Shown piece by piece: positions 54,805 through 62,922 of a DNA stretch of 64,000 bases (position 1 is the first letter of the stretch; each line of letters begins with the position of its first letter). The notes under the pieces were generated by a model. The model ran no database searches. It was given only the letters and a program-made list of their open reading frames with translations, and had not been told where the DNA came from. The translations under genes and the position numbers were made by a program. Source of the DNA: Lentzea aerocolonigenes (GTDB lineage Bacteria; Actinomycetota; Actinomycetes; Mycobacteriales; Pseudonocardiaceae); NCBI RefSeq assembly GCF_000974445.1, contig NZ_BBOJ01000003.1, positions 1 to 64,000 of the forward strand, given 5' to 3'.

Positions 54805-56371
54805 GGTCCTCCACGTGGCGTTTCGCCCACTGGTAGTCGGGTTTGCCGCTCGGGGTGCGGCCGATCTCGTCGACCAGCCAGAGCGACCGCGGAACCTTGT
54901 AGCCCGCTAGCGTCTCGCGCACGTGAGCGTCCAGTTCGGACAGTGTCGGCGTCGCGCCTTCGCGCGGGTGCACGATGGCGCCGACGCGTTGGCCCAGCAG
55001 GTCGTCCGGGATGCCGATGACGAGCGCGTCGAAGACGTCGGGGTGCGACTTCAGCGCCGCCTCGACCTCCTCCGGGAACACCTTCTCGCCGCCGGTGTTG
55101 ACGCACGTGTTGCCGCGGCCGAGCAACGTGATGTCGCCGTCCTCCTCGAACCGCGCGTAGTCGCCGGGCACCGTGAACCGCCTGCCGTCGACTTCGACGA
55201 ACATCCGCGCGGTCTTCTCGGGGTCCTTGTAGTAGCCGAGCGGGATGTGCCCGCCCCGCGCCAGCTTGCCGATGACACCGGGCACGGGCTCGAGCTTGTT
55301 GCCGTCCTCGTCGATGACGATGGTGTCCTCGTTGAGCTTCACCTTGGTGCCGTCGGTCTGCACGATCTCCTTGGGCACCGCGCCGATGCCGGTGGACCCG
55401 GTCTCGCTCGACCCGATCGACTCCAGCAGCGTCGTGTGCGGCAGGTGTTCCTGGTACTGCTTCTTGACCGTGTAGGAGAACAGCGCGGCGCTGCTGTTGA
55501 TGATGAACAACGACGAGCCGTCGTACTCGCCGCGCTGGAACTCCTCGATCAACGGCCGGCCCATCGCGTCACCGGTGATCGCGGCGACCTGGACCTTCTC
55601 CCGTTCGATCACCCGCCAGATCTCGGCCGGGTCGAACTTCGGCACGAGCACCACCGTGCTGCCGCAGAACAACGCGCCCAGCACGGCCCACTGCGCGGCA
55701 CCGTGGATCAGCGGCGGCAGGCACAGCCGCACCAGGCCGTAGTCCTTGCCGCCCTTCGCCTGCTGCCACTCGTCGGTGAGCCGTTCGCCGGTCACGAAGT
55801 CGATGCCGCCGCCGAGCGTGCGCCACACGTCCTCGTGCCGCCACATCACGCCCTTGGGCATGCCGGTCGTGCCGCCGGTGAAGAGGATGTAGAGGTCGTC
55901 GGGGCTGCGGGGGTCGAAGTCGCGTTCGTCGGACTCCTCCGCCAGCGCGGTCTCGTAGTCGGCGCCGGTGAACTCCTCGCCCGACCCGTCGTCGATCACC
56001 ACGGTGTGCCCGGGAGCACCGACCTCGGCGACGAGCGGCGCGTACTGCCGTTCGTGGATGAGCGCGACGAGGTCCGACTCGCCGAACAGGTACTGCAACT
56101 CGTTCTTGGTGTAGCGGTAGTTCACGTTGATGACCACCGCGCGCAGCTTGTAGACCGCGAGCATGGCCTCGACGAGCTCGATCGAGTTGCGCGCGTAGAG
56201 CCCGACGTGCGCACCCTGTGTCACGCCGTTCTTTGCCAGGTGGTGAGCCAGTTTGTTGGCTCGTGACTCGAGCTCGGCGTAGGTGACCCTCTTGGGTCCG
56301 CACACGAGCGCGGTCCGGTCGGGCACGGTGTCGACGGCGTGTTCAACGAGGTCTGCGACGTTGAGGGCCAT
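54785..56371 (-). CDS. fadD19: Steroid-CoA ligase, FadD19-like
   Basis: A 528-residue adenylate-forming acyl-CoA synthetase: ILFTGGTTGMPKGVMWRHEDV (AMP-binding P-loop), IHGAAQWA, SIGSSETGSTG, GDYARFEEDGDITLLGRG, and KVPRSLWLVDEIGRTPSGKPDYQWAK. Near-collinear with M. tuberculosis FadD19, which activates C24-branched and C26 sterol side-chain acids. Divergent from an echA19-like gene as in M. tuberculosis. ATG at 56369-56371; TACTTT lies seven bases upstream on the coding strand (leaderless). Confidence 0.92.
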   Translation of the reverse strand: MALNVADLVEHAVDTVPDRTALVCGPKRVTYAELESRANKLAHHLAKNGVTQGAHVGLYARNSIELVEAMLAVYKLRAVVINVNYRYTKNELQYLFGESDLVALIHERQYAPLVAEVGAPGHTVVIDDGSGEEFTGADYETALAEESDERDFDPRSPDDLYILFTGGTTGMPKGVMWRHEDVWRTLGGGIDFVTGERLTDEWQQAKGGKDYGLVRLCLPPLIHGAAQWAVLGALFCGSTVVLVPKFDPAEIWRVIEREKVQVAAITGDAMGRPLIEEFQRGEYDGSSLFIINSSAALFSYTVKKQYQEHLPHTTLLESIGSSETGSTGIGAVPKEIVQTDGTKVKLNEDTIVIDEDGNKLEPVPGVIGKLARGGHIPLGYYKDPEKTARMFVEVDGRRFTVPGDYARFEEDGDITLLGRGNTCVNTGGEKVFPEEVEAALKSHPDVFDALVIGIPDDLLGQRVGAIVHPREGATPTLSELDAHVRETLAGYKVPRSLWLVDEIGRTPSGKPDYQWAKRHVEDHAHQPV

Positions 56372-56382
56372 GGTAGGCAAAG

Positions 56383-56396
56383 TAGAACGTGTTACT
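56383..56396. promoter_or_regulatory. KstR-type operator between fadD19 and echA19
   Basis: TAGAACGTGTTACT fits TnnAACnnGTTnnA except the last base. It overlaps the leaderless fadD19 promoter and lies 49 bp upstream of echA19, so it can control both directions. Confidence 0.72.
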
Positions 56397-56445
56397 GTTC
56401 TGGACAATCCCCCGTGCGGTCAGACTCGATCCAGGAGGCGCTCGA

Positions 56446-57237
56446 ATGACGACCACGACGGAACCCCACGCGCTGGTGGACCTGGTCGGCAACGTCCTGG
56501 TCGTCACGATGAACCGACCGGAGGTCCGCAACGCGTTGTCCGGGCCGATGATGGCGATCATGCGCGAGGCCTGGGACCGCGTCGACTCCGATCCGGACGT
56601 GCGGGTCTGCATCCTCACCGGCGCCGGCGGGTCGTTCTGCGCGGGCGCCGACCTGAAGGCCATGACGTCCAACCACCCCAGCGAGTCCGCGGGCAAGTTC
56701 GACTTCTCGGTCATCGAACCGCTGCTGAAAGGTCGCCGGTTGACGAAACCGCTGATCGCCGCGGTGGAGGGCCCAGCGGTGGCGGGCGGCACGGAAATCC
56801 TTCAGGCGACCGACATCCGGGTGGCCGGCGAGAGCGCGCGGTTCGGCGTGTCCGAGGCGCGGTGGGGACTCTTCCCGCTCGGCGGGTCCGCGGTGCGGCT
56901 GCCGCGGCAGATCCCGTACACGGTGGCGGCGGACCTGTTGCTGACCGGCCGGCACATCAGGGCCGCGGAGGCCAAGGAGATCGGGCTGATCGGGCACGTG
57001 GTGCCGGACGGCCAGGCGCTGGCCAAGGCGATGGAGCTGGCGGAGCTCATCACCGCCAACGGACCGCTGGCCGTGCAGGCGATCCTGCGGACGATGCGGG
57101 AGACCGAGGCGATGCACGAGAACGAGGCGTTCACAGTGGACGCCCGGCTCGGCATGGAGGTGTTCCGCAGCGAGGACGCCAAGGAGGGTCCCCGCGCGTT
57201 CGCCGAGAAGCGCAAGCCGGAGTTCAAGGGACGCTAA
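56446..57237 (+). CDS. echA19: Enoyl-CoA hydratase, EchA19-like
   Basis: A 263-residue crotonase, the same length as M. tuberculosis EchA19, which hydrates steroid enoyl-CoAs. Motifs: [29 protein letters not shown] (oxyanion loop), [56 protein letters not shown] and [17 protein letters not shown] at 56446 after AGGAGG. It would act after the FadE26/27 dehydrogenase. Confidence 0.92.
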   Translation: MTTTTEPHALVDLVGNVLVVTMNRPEVRNALSGPMMAIMREAWDRVDSDPDVRVCILTGAGGSFCAGADLKAMTSNHPSESAGKFDFSVIEPLLKGRRLTKPLIAAVEGPAVAGGTEILQATDIRVAGESARFGVSEARWGLFPLGGSAVRLPRQIPYTVAADLLLTGRHIRAAEAKEIGLIGHVVPDGQALAKAMELAELITANGPLAVQAILRTMRETEAMHENEAFTVDARLGMEVFRSEDAKEGPRAFAEKRKPEFKGR

Positions 57238-57340
57238 CGTTTCGTGCAGTTTCGATCAATTTCGATTATGCGTTCGACGCTGTTCGACGACCGCTGACCA
57301 CAGTGGACTGGACAGCGCTTTCACGTTGCTCCGAACGGGC

Positions 57341-57370
57341 TTGTACGTACAACGCCGCACCACATAGGGT
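57341..57370 (+). promoter_or_regulatory. Promoter with 12-bp palindrome before the Roadblock genes
   Basis: The perfect palindrome TTGTACGTACAA (57341-57352) provides a -35-like TTGTAC; a -10-like TAGGGT follows at 57365-57370 with an 18-nt spacer. A repressor bound to the palindrome would cover the promoter. The first gene starts 100 bp further on. Confidence 0.5.
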
Positions 57371-57469
57371 GATGCCGATCATGCCAACCGGCCGGTAATT
57401 CTCGGGGGAACACCGCCGGATGAATTGTCTTTGGCGCGCATTGGTGCGACTGCGAGGAGCAAACGTCGA

Positions 57470-57844
57470 ATGAACATCGACACGGCGTTGAAAGAAGCGA
57501 TGACCATTTCCGGTGCGGTGGGAGCCGCACTCGTCGACTTCGAGAGCGGGATGTCTCTCGGCTCGATCGGCGGTGGTGACTGGCTGGACCTCGAGATTGC
57601 CGCGGCCGGCAACACGGAGGTCGTGCGGGCGAAGCAGCGGGTGGTCTCGTCGCTCAAGCTGAACGACGAGATCGAGGACATCCTGATCACGCTGGGCCGT
57701 CAGTACCACCTGATCCGCCTGCTGAAGGCGAACAGCCGGAGCACCTCCACGTTGTTCCTGTACCTCGTCCTGGACCGGGAACGGTCCAACCTCGCGCTCG
57801 CGAGGCACGGCCTCAAGGCCATCGAAGCCGGCCTGATCGTGTGA
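57470..57844 (+). CDS. Roadblock/LC7 domain protein 1
   Basis: A 124-residue Roadblock/LC7-like protein: helix-strand pattern ALKEAMTISGAVGAALVDFESGMSLGSIGG ... EIAAAGNTEVVRAKQRVVSSL ... TSTLFLYLVLDRERSNLALARHGLKAIEAGL. Such proteins regulate small Ras-like GTPases (MglB type) or occur in actinomycete conservons. ATG at 57470 after GAGGAG. Overlaps the second Roadblock gene by GTGA. No GTPase gene is adjacent. Confidence 0.75.
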   Translation: MNIDTALKEAMTISGAVGAALVDFESGMSLGSIGGGDWLDLEIAAAGNTEVVRAKQRVVSSLKLNDEIEDILITLGRQYHLIRLLKANSRSTSTLFLYLVLDRERSNLALARHGLKAIEAGLIV

Positions 57845-58326
57845 ACGAGGTGACCGCCAGAGAATCGGCGGACTCCGGTGTGCTGCCCATGCGCAAGCGC
57901 GGTTCGGCGTTGTCGGCCGGGCTCGCGGTGGCGCCGCCGCTGGACGACGCCGGCAAGAAGACGGTGACCGAGGCACTGCAGGAGATCCACGGCCACATCG
58001 ATCCCGTCACCATCAACGGGGTGCTGGCCGCGACGCGGGACGGCCTGGTGCTGTGCGCGCTCACCCGCGGCATCGAGAACGAGAGTGTCGCCGCCATGGC
58101 CGCGGCGGCGGCCGGGCTCGCGGCCCAGTTCATCGCGCGGGCCAAGGTCGGCGACCCGCGCGTGGTGTTCTTCGAGGGCGATTCCGGTCAGGTCGGCGTG
58201 TTCTCCGTGGACGCCGACACCTTGCTGGTGGTGTTCAGCAAACCGAACACCACCATGGGCATGTTCAACGTGGCGGCCAAGCAGGCGTTGGCGCTGCTGC
58301 AGGAGGCGATCGCCGGCCAGCGGTGA
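57841..58326 (+). CDS. Roadblock/LC7 domain protein 2
   Basis: A 161-residue protein with an unstructured N-terminal ~35 residues and a Roadblock fold (VTEALQEIHGHIDPVTINGVLAATRDGLVLCALTRGIENESVAAMAAAAAGLAAQFIARAKVGDPRVVFFEGDSGQVGVFSVDADTLLVVFS is the core, quoted by position: residues ~42-135). GTG start overlaps the previous stop, so the two proteins are probably made in fixed ratio and may form a heterodimer. Confidence 0.75.
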   Translation: MNEVTARESADSGVLPMRKRGSALSAGLAVAPPLDDAGKKTVTEALQEIHGHIDPVTINGVLAATRDGLVLCALTRGIENESVAAMAAAAAGLAAQFIARAKVGDPRVVFFEGDSGQVGVFSVDADTLLVVFSKPNTTMGMFNVAAKQALALLQEAIAGQR

Positions 58327-58331
58327 CTCAG

Positions 58332-58359
58332 CCGCGACCCCGTCCGCACGGGGTCGCGG
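58332..58359 (+). terminator. Hairpin terminator of the Roadblock operon
   Basis: Perfect 12-bp stem CCGCGACCCCGT / ACGGGGTCGCGG with a CCGC loop, 5 bp past the stop codon. Confidence 0.75.
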
Positions 58360-58416
58360 CCCGAGAAACTCGTTCGTACCCGTAACACCTGTCGGCCGTC
58401 CGGCGATCTGCCACGT

Positions 58417-59175
58417 ATGTCCGAGGAAGATCAGTCGGTCGGCAACGACGTCGACGGCGTCGTGAACGGCACGTCGTTCCAGGCCGGGTCGGTCAGCGGC
58501 GACGTCTACGTGAACACTCCTGGCAAGCACTTGTGGCGCAGGCGTTCGAGCTACCTGGCCGTGCTCGCGGGCGCCGTCGTGGGCGCCGCGGTGCTGGCCG
58601 TGGTGACGCTGGTGGCACCGGACGAGCAGGCGGCGGGGACACCGGCCGCCGCCTCCACACCACCGGAGACATCTCCGACGTCGTCACCGCCCTCCGCGTC
58701 GGGCACGCCCGCTCCGCCGACGGTGGCCGGCGCCGCTCGTCCGGCGCCGGCGGGCTCGACACCGCGCCCCACGGCCAACACCCCGGACACGTCTGCTCCC
58801 GCGACCACGACCGTCGTCACCAGCGGCCCGCCACCCGCGGCCACCGGCGTGCGGTTCAGCGGCGAGCTGCGGTTCGGCAGCTTCCACCTGGATCTCGCGC
58901 AACCACGCGACGTGCCCGGCACGAACGTCTGGCCGCTCGCCCCGGACCGCCTGCACGGCGACGACGGGTACTGGCTCGCGGAGTGGCTCGGCGACGGCGT
59001 GCCGGGACAGGCCGAGTGCGTCGCCGAGCTCGGGAAGCGGGCGACGAGGGACGCGGAGCACCTGATCGCCGGCAGCAGGGTGTGTGGGAAGACCCCTGCC
59101 GGCCGGACGTTCCTGGTCGACGTCACCGTGCTGGACGGCTCCGCGATCACCGGTCGTGTCACCGTGTGGAACTAA
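58417..59175 (+). CDS. Single-pass membrane protein with N-terminal Gly/Val motif and Pro/Ser/Thr linker
   Basis: A 252-residue protein. Cytosolic N-terminus (residues 8-33: VGNDVDGVVNGTSFQAGSVS then GDVYVN) has the alternating Gly/Val/Asn pattern with a central QAG seen in actinobacterial RHIM/PP-like amyloid-signalling motifs. Then one membrane helix (YLAVLAGAVVGAAVLAVVTLV), a ~90-residue Pro/Ser/Thr linker and a ~110-residue external domain with two cysteines (AECVAE, SRVCGK). Function unknown. It follows the Roadblock terminator and probably has its own promoter. Confidence 0.65.
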   Translation: MSEEDQSVGNDVDGVVNGTSFQAGSVSGDVYVNTPGKHLWRRRSSYLAVLAGAVVGAAVLAVVTLVAPDEQAAGTPAAASTPPETSPTSSPPSASGTPAPPTVAGAARPAPAGSTPRPTANTPDTSAPATTTVVTSGPPPAATGVRFSGELRFGSFHLDLAQPRDVPGTNVWPLAPDRLHGDDGYWLAEWLGDGVPGQAECVAELGKRATRDAEHLIAGSRVCGKTPAGRTFLVDVTVLDGSAITGRVTVWN

Positions 59176-59228
59176 GCAGCTTGCCCCAAATCATGCCCGT
59201 TGACCGCTTCGGTTTTTGGCGCGGGCGG

Positions 59229-60938
59229 CTAGATGTCGTTGGCGGCGATGTATCCGAAAGTCATGGCGGGCCCGATCGTCGACCCCGCACCCGCGTAGCT
59301 GTGTCCCATCACGGCCGAGCTGACGTTGCCCGCCGCGTACAGGCCCGGAATCACCGACCCGTCCGGCCGCAGCACCCGCGCCCGCGCGTCCGTCACCATG
59401 CCGCCCTTCGTCCCGAGGTCGCCCGGCACGATCTTGAACGCGTAGTACGGCGCCACCCACAGCGGCGCGAGGCACGAGTTCGGGAACACGGCCGGGTCGG
59501 TGTAGTAGTGGTCGTAGGCGCTGTCGCCGCGCTTGAAGTCGGCGTCCCTGCCGGTGAACGCCTGGTTGTTGAAGCGGCTCACGGTGTTCTTCAGCGCGGT
59601 GCCGGGGACGCCGATGGCCGACGCCAGGCCGTCGAGCGACCAGTTCTTCACCACGGCGCCGGACTGGTACCAGCCGTCGGGCAGCGGCAGGGTCGGGGCG
59701 ATGTCGGCGAACAGGTACCTGTTGCGGTAGTTCTGGTCGACGATCAGCCACGCCGGGATGCACGGGTCGGTGGGGTTCTTGTCGTACATGACGTGCACGA
59801 CGTCGCTGTAGGGCGCGGCCTCGTTGACGAACCGCTGACCCGCGGCGTTGATCATCAGGCCGCCGGGCAGCGTGCGTTCGGCGAGGCAGAAGTACGGCGA
59901 GCCGGGCGTCGGGATCGCCGGGCCCCACCAGGCGTCGTCCATCAGGTCGAACGCGGCACCGGCGCGCTGGCCCGCGCGGTGGCCGTCGCCGGTGTTCTCC
60001 TTGGCGCCGACCGTCCACTGCGTACCGATGGGCTGGCGCTGGTACTGGGCGCGCATGGCCGCGTTGTGCTCGAAGCCGCCGGAACCCATGATCACGCCAC
60101 GCCGTGCGCGCACGAGTCCGCGTGAGGTCACGACTCCCTTGACGGCACCGTTCTCCACGAGCAGGTCTTCCAGCCCGGTGTTGAGCCACACCGGCACGTT
60201 CGCCTGCATCAGGCCCGCGCGCAGACCGCCGGCCAGCGCCTGGCCCATCGTCAACGGTTTCTGGCCCGCCAGAGCCGCTGCCGTGCCCCGTGCCAGCGCC
60301 GCTGCCGCCGTGGCCGCGCCCTTCGCGTTGACCAGGGCCAGCGCCAGCCACTTGTAGTCGGCGCCGTAGATGACCATGCCCGCGGGCGTGGCGAGGTACG
60401 GCGGGTTCAGGTTGGCGAGCTCGGCGCCGAGGACGCGGCCGTCGAGCATCTCCGGTTCGATCGACCGGCCCTTCGCGATGCCGCCGGGGTATTCCGGGTA
60501 GTAGTCGCTGTAGCCGTCCATGTGCCGGAAGCGCAGCGGGCTGTTGCGCATGACGAACGAGATCATCTGCGGCCCCTGGGCGAGGTACGCCTGCTGCCGC
60601 GCCACCGGGATGTCACCGACGACGGCCGCGAGGTACTGCCGGGCCTTCTCCGGGGTGTCGGGCACGCCGGCCGCGAGGATGATCTCGTTGTTGGGAATCC
60701 AGATGCCCGCACCGGATCTGGCCGCCGAACCACCGAAGGTCGGCGCCTTCTCCAACACCACGCAGCTCAGTCCGCGCTTGGCCGCGGTGAGGGCGGCGGT
60801 CATGCCGGCCGCGCCCGAACCGACCACCACGACGTCGAACTCGCCGAGGGGATCCGCGGAGGCGGCGGAGGTCTTGACGAGTCCGGAGGCCAGCGCGAGA
60901 CCGGCTCCGGCGAGCACCTGACGGCGGTTCAGGTTCAT
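59229..60938 (-). CDS. KstD-like flavin-dependent dehydrogenase with Tat signal
   Basis: A 569-residue FAD enzyme of the 3-ketosteroid delta-1-dehydrogenase / fumarate-reductase flavoprotein family. After an N-terminal twin-arginine signal (NRRQVLAGAGLALASGLV) come the dinucleotide site FDVVVVGSGAAGMTAAL, FGGSAARSGAGIWIPNN and C-terminal AAGNVSSAVMGHSYAGAGST then IGPAMTFGYIAA, which matches the KstD segment with catalytic Tyr and oxyanion Gly. KstD oxidises ring A at C1-C2. An export signal is unusual for KstD. ATG overlaps the upstream PPOX stop (ATGA). Confidence 0.82.
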   Translation of the reverse strand: MNLNRRQVLAGAGLALASGLVKTSAASADPLGEFDVVVVGSGAAGMTAALTAAKRGLSCVVLEKAPTFGGSAARSGAGIWIPNNEIILAAGVPDTPEKARQYLAAVVGDIPVARQQAYLAQGPQMISFVMRNSPLRFRHMDGYSDYYPEYPGGIAKGRSIEPEMLDGRVLGAELANLNPPYLATPAGMVIYGADYKWLALALVNAKGAATAAAALARGTAAALAGQKPLTMGQALAGGLRAGLMQANVPVWLNTGLEDLLVENGAVKGVVTSRGLVRARRGVIMGSGGFEHNAAMRAQYQRQPIGTQWTVGAKENTGDGHRAGQRAGAAFDLMDDAWWGPAIPTPGSPYFCLAERTLPGGLMINAAGQRFVNEAAPYSDVVHVMYDKNPTDPCIPAWLIVDQNYRNRYLFADIAPTLPLPDGWYQSGAVVKNWSLDGLASAIGVPGTALKNTVSRFNNQAFTGRDADFKRGDSAYDHYYTDPAVFPNSCLAPLWVAPYYAFKIVPGDLGTKGGMVTDARARVLRPDGSVIPGLYAAGNVSSAVMGHSYAGAGSTIGPAMTFGYIAANDI

Positions 60939-61390
60939 CTTGTCGCTCCCGACATCGTCTTCCGGTGGTCCCAGCTGGCCGTCCTCGTCGGACGGAAGAT
61001 CACGGCGACGCGCCTGGACATCGCCTTCCGCAACGCTTCCCGCGCGGTCTCGTCGTCACCGACCTCGCCGAAGTTGCGCGCCACCACGGCGTCCACGACC
61101 CGCCCGAGGTCAGGCGTGAACTCCGCGACGCCCTCCATGTGCACGCCGCGCAGCTGGTCGTAGGTCTCCCCCGCCTCGGCGAGCACGCTGCACCGCGGGT
61201 CTCGCCGCAGGTTCACGATCTTCTGCGACTTGCGGTCCGTGCAGAACACGATGTCGCCGTCCAGCACGGCGAACCACATCGGGGCGAGGTGCGGGAGGCC
61301 GTTGCGGCCGATCGTGGCGACGATCAACGTCTTCTGGCCGTCGAGGAACGCCGAGACCTCCTCCGGCGTCATCTTGATCAGATCACGCAC
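60935..61390 (-). CDS. PPOX-class F420/FMN-dependent split-barrel protein
   Basis: A 151-residue pyridoxamine-oxidase-like protein: FLDGQKTLIVATIGRNGLPHLAPMWFAVLDGDIVFCTDRKSQKIVNLRRDPRCSVLAEAG gives the family pattern (residues ~15-75). Many actinobacterial members bind F420 and reduce enones or quinones. GTG start overlaps the FadD stop by 8 bp and its own stop overlaps the KstD-like start, so it is the middle gene of a tightly coupled operon. Confidence 0.85.
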   Translation of the reverse strand: MRDLIKMTPEEVSAFLDGQKTLIVATIGRNGLPHLAPMWFAVLDGDIVFCTDRKSQKIVNLRRDPRCSVLAEAGETYDQLRGVHMEGVAEFTPDLGRVVDAVVARNFGEVGDDETAREALRKAMSRRVAVIFRPTRTASWDHRKTMSGATR

Positions 61391-62897
61391 GGTCCCTCAG
61401 CTTTCGCTTGTACAGCTTGCCGTTGGGGTCACGCGGGAGCTCGGCCAGGTACTCGATCGTGCGCGGCAGCTTGAACTTCGCGAGCCGGGTGCGCGCGAAC
61501 TCCAGCAGCTCCTCGGTCAGCGCGTCGTCCGCGACGATCCCGTCCGCGGGCTGCACGACCGCCTTGATCTCCTCACCCCAGTCCGCGTGCGGCACGCCGA
61601 ACACCGCCACGTCCGCGACCTTGGGGTGGCACACGAGCTCGCCCTCGATCTCCGCCGGGTAGACGTTCACACCGCCGGTGATGATCATGTCGTTCTTGCG
61701 GTCGCACAGGAACAGGTAGCCGTCCTCGTCCAGGTAACCGATGTCCTGCAACGTGAACAGCTTGCCCACGCGGGCGGCACGGGTCTTCTCCGCGTCCTTG
61801 TGGTACTCGAAGGTCGCGTCGCCCATCCGCATGTAGACCAGGCCTCGTTCACCCACCGGCAGCTCCGTGCCGTCCTCGCCGAGGATCTTGATCTCGGACG
61901 TCGGCCACGGCAGGCCGACGGATCCGGGCTTGTTCAGCCACTCCTGGGCGCTGATCGCGGTGCCGCCGCCCTCGGTCGCCGCGTAGTACTCGATCACGAC
62001 CGGCCCCCACCAGTCGAGCATGCGGCGCTTCACCTCGAGCGGACAGGGCGCGGCGCCGTGGATCATCGCGCGCAACGACGACAGGTCGTACTTGGACTTC
62101 ACGTCGTCGGGCAGCGCGAGCAACCGGTGGAACTGGGTCGGCACCATGTGGCTGTGGGTGACCCGGTGCCGCTCGATCAGCCGCAGCATCTCCTCGGGCG
62201 ACCAGTGGTCCATCAGCACGGCGGTGTGGCCGAGCTGGAGGGAGATGACGACGAAGTTCAGCACGGCGGTGTGGTAGAGCGGTGACCCGCACAGGTGCAC
62301 GTGCCCGTCGTGCGGCTTGATGCCGAAGATCCCGAAGAACCACGGCGCCGACGGCGGAACGACGTCCGGATCGTTCCCGGTCAACGGCCTGCGCACGCCC
62401 TTGGGCCGGCCCGTCGTGCCGGACGTGTAGAGCATCGGCGAGCCCGCGGTGCGCACGTCCGGCCGCCCCTCCGCGCCCGCGCCGAGATCGCGCAGCGGCA
62501 GGAATCCGGGGACGTCGCCGACGGAGTACTTCGCGTTGGCGGGCAGACCGGCCGCGGCTTCCGAAGCGGCGGCAGCGAACCGTTCGTGCCCCACGAAGGC
62601 CTTCGCACCGCTGTCCTGCACGAGGTACGCGACCTCGGCGCCGGTCAGGTGCCAGTTCGCCATGACGACGTAGAGGCCGGTCTGGTAGGCGGCGAAGTAC
62701 ACCGCCACCAGTTCGGCGCTGTTGGGCAGCATCAGCACGATGCTGTCGCCGGGTTCCAGCCCCAAGGCCTGGAACCCGCGCCCGTAGCGGTCGGCGTCCG
62801 CCGCCAGCTCTCGGTAGGTGATCTCGCGACCGCTCGGATCGACCAGCGCGGTCAGGTCCGGCTGGTCGGCAGCGATGTTCCAGAGTCCAGTGACCAC
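61383..62897 (-). CDS. Acyl-CoA synthetase (FadD family)
   Basis: A 504-residue adenylate-forming ligase: MLYTSGTTGRPKGVRRPL, GSPLYHTAVLNF, IEYYAATEGGGTAIS, LQDIGYLDEDGYLFLCDRKNDMIITGGVNVYPAEIE and the C-terminal lysine in LPRDPNGKLYKRKL. Substrate unknown; neighbours (KstD-like enzyme, KstR-type operator) suggest a steroid-derived or branched acid. GTG at 62895-62897 with TAATTT six bases upstream on the coding strand: leaderless and overlapped by the operator at 62908. Confidence 0.9.
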   Translation of the reverse strand: MVTGLWNIAADQPDLTALVDPSGREITYRELAADADRYGRGFQALGLEPGDSIVLMLPNSAELVAVYFAAYQTGLYVVMANWHLTGAEVAYLVQDSGAKAFVGHERFAAAASEAAAGLPANAKYSVGDVPGFLPLRDLGAGAEGRPDVRTAGSPMLYTSGTTGRPKGVRRPLTGNDPDVVPPSAPWFFGIFGIKPHDGHVHLCGSPLYHTAVLNFVVISLQLGHTAVLMDHWSPEEMLRLIERHRVTHSHMVPTQFHRLLALPDDVKSKYDLSSLRAMIHGAAPCPLEVKRRMLDWWGPVVIEYYAATEGGGTAISAQEWLNKPGSVGLPWPTSEIKILGEDGTELPVGERGLVYMRMGDATFEYHKDAEKTRAARVGKLFTLQDIGYLDEDGYLFLCDRKNDMIITGGVNVYPAEIEGELVCHPKVADVAVFGVPHADWGEEIKAVVQPADGIVADDALTEELLEFARTRLAKFKLPRTIEYLAELPRDPNGKLYKRKLRDRA

Positions 62898-62907
62898 ACC
62901 CTCAAAT

Positions 62908-62921
62908 TAGAACGCGTTTCA
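62908..62921 (-). promoter_or_regulatory. KstR-type operator upstream of fadD-PPOX-kstD operon
   Basis: TGAAACGCGTTCTA (minus strand) fits TnnAACnnGTTnnA at all fixed bases. It fills the 25-bp gap between the luciferase-like gene and fadD and overlaps the leaderless -10 (TAATTT). Confidence 0.8.
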
Positions 62922-62922
62922 C

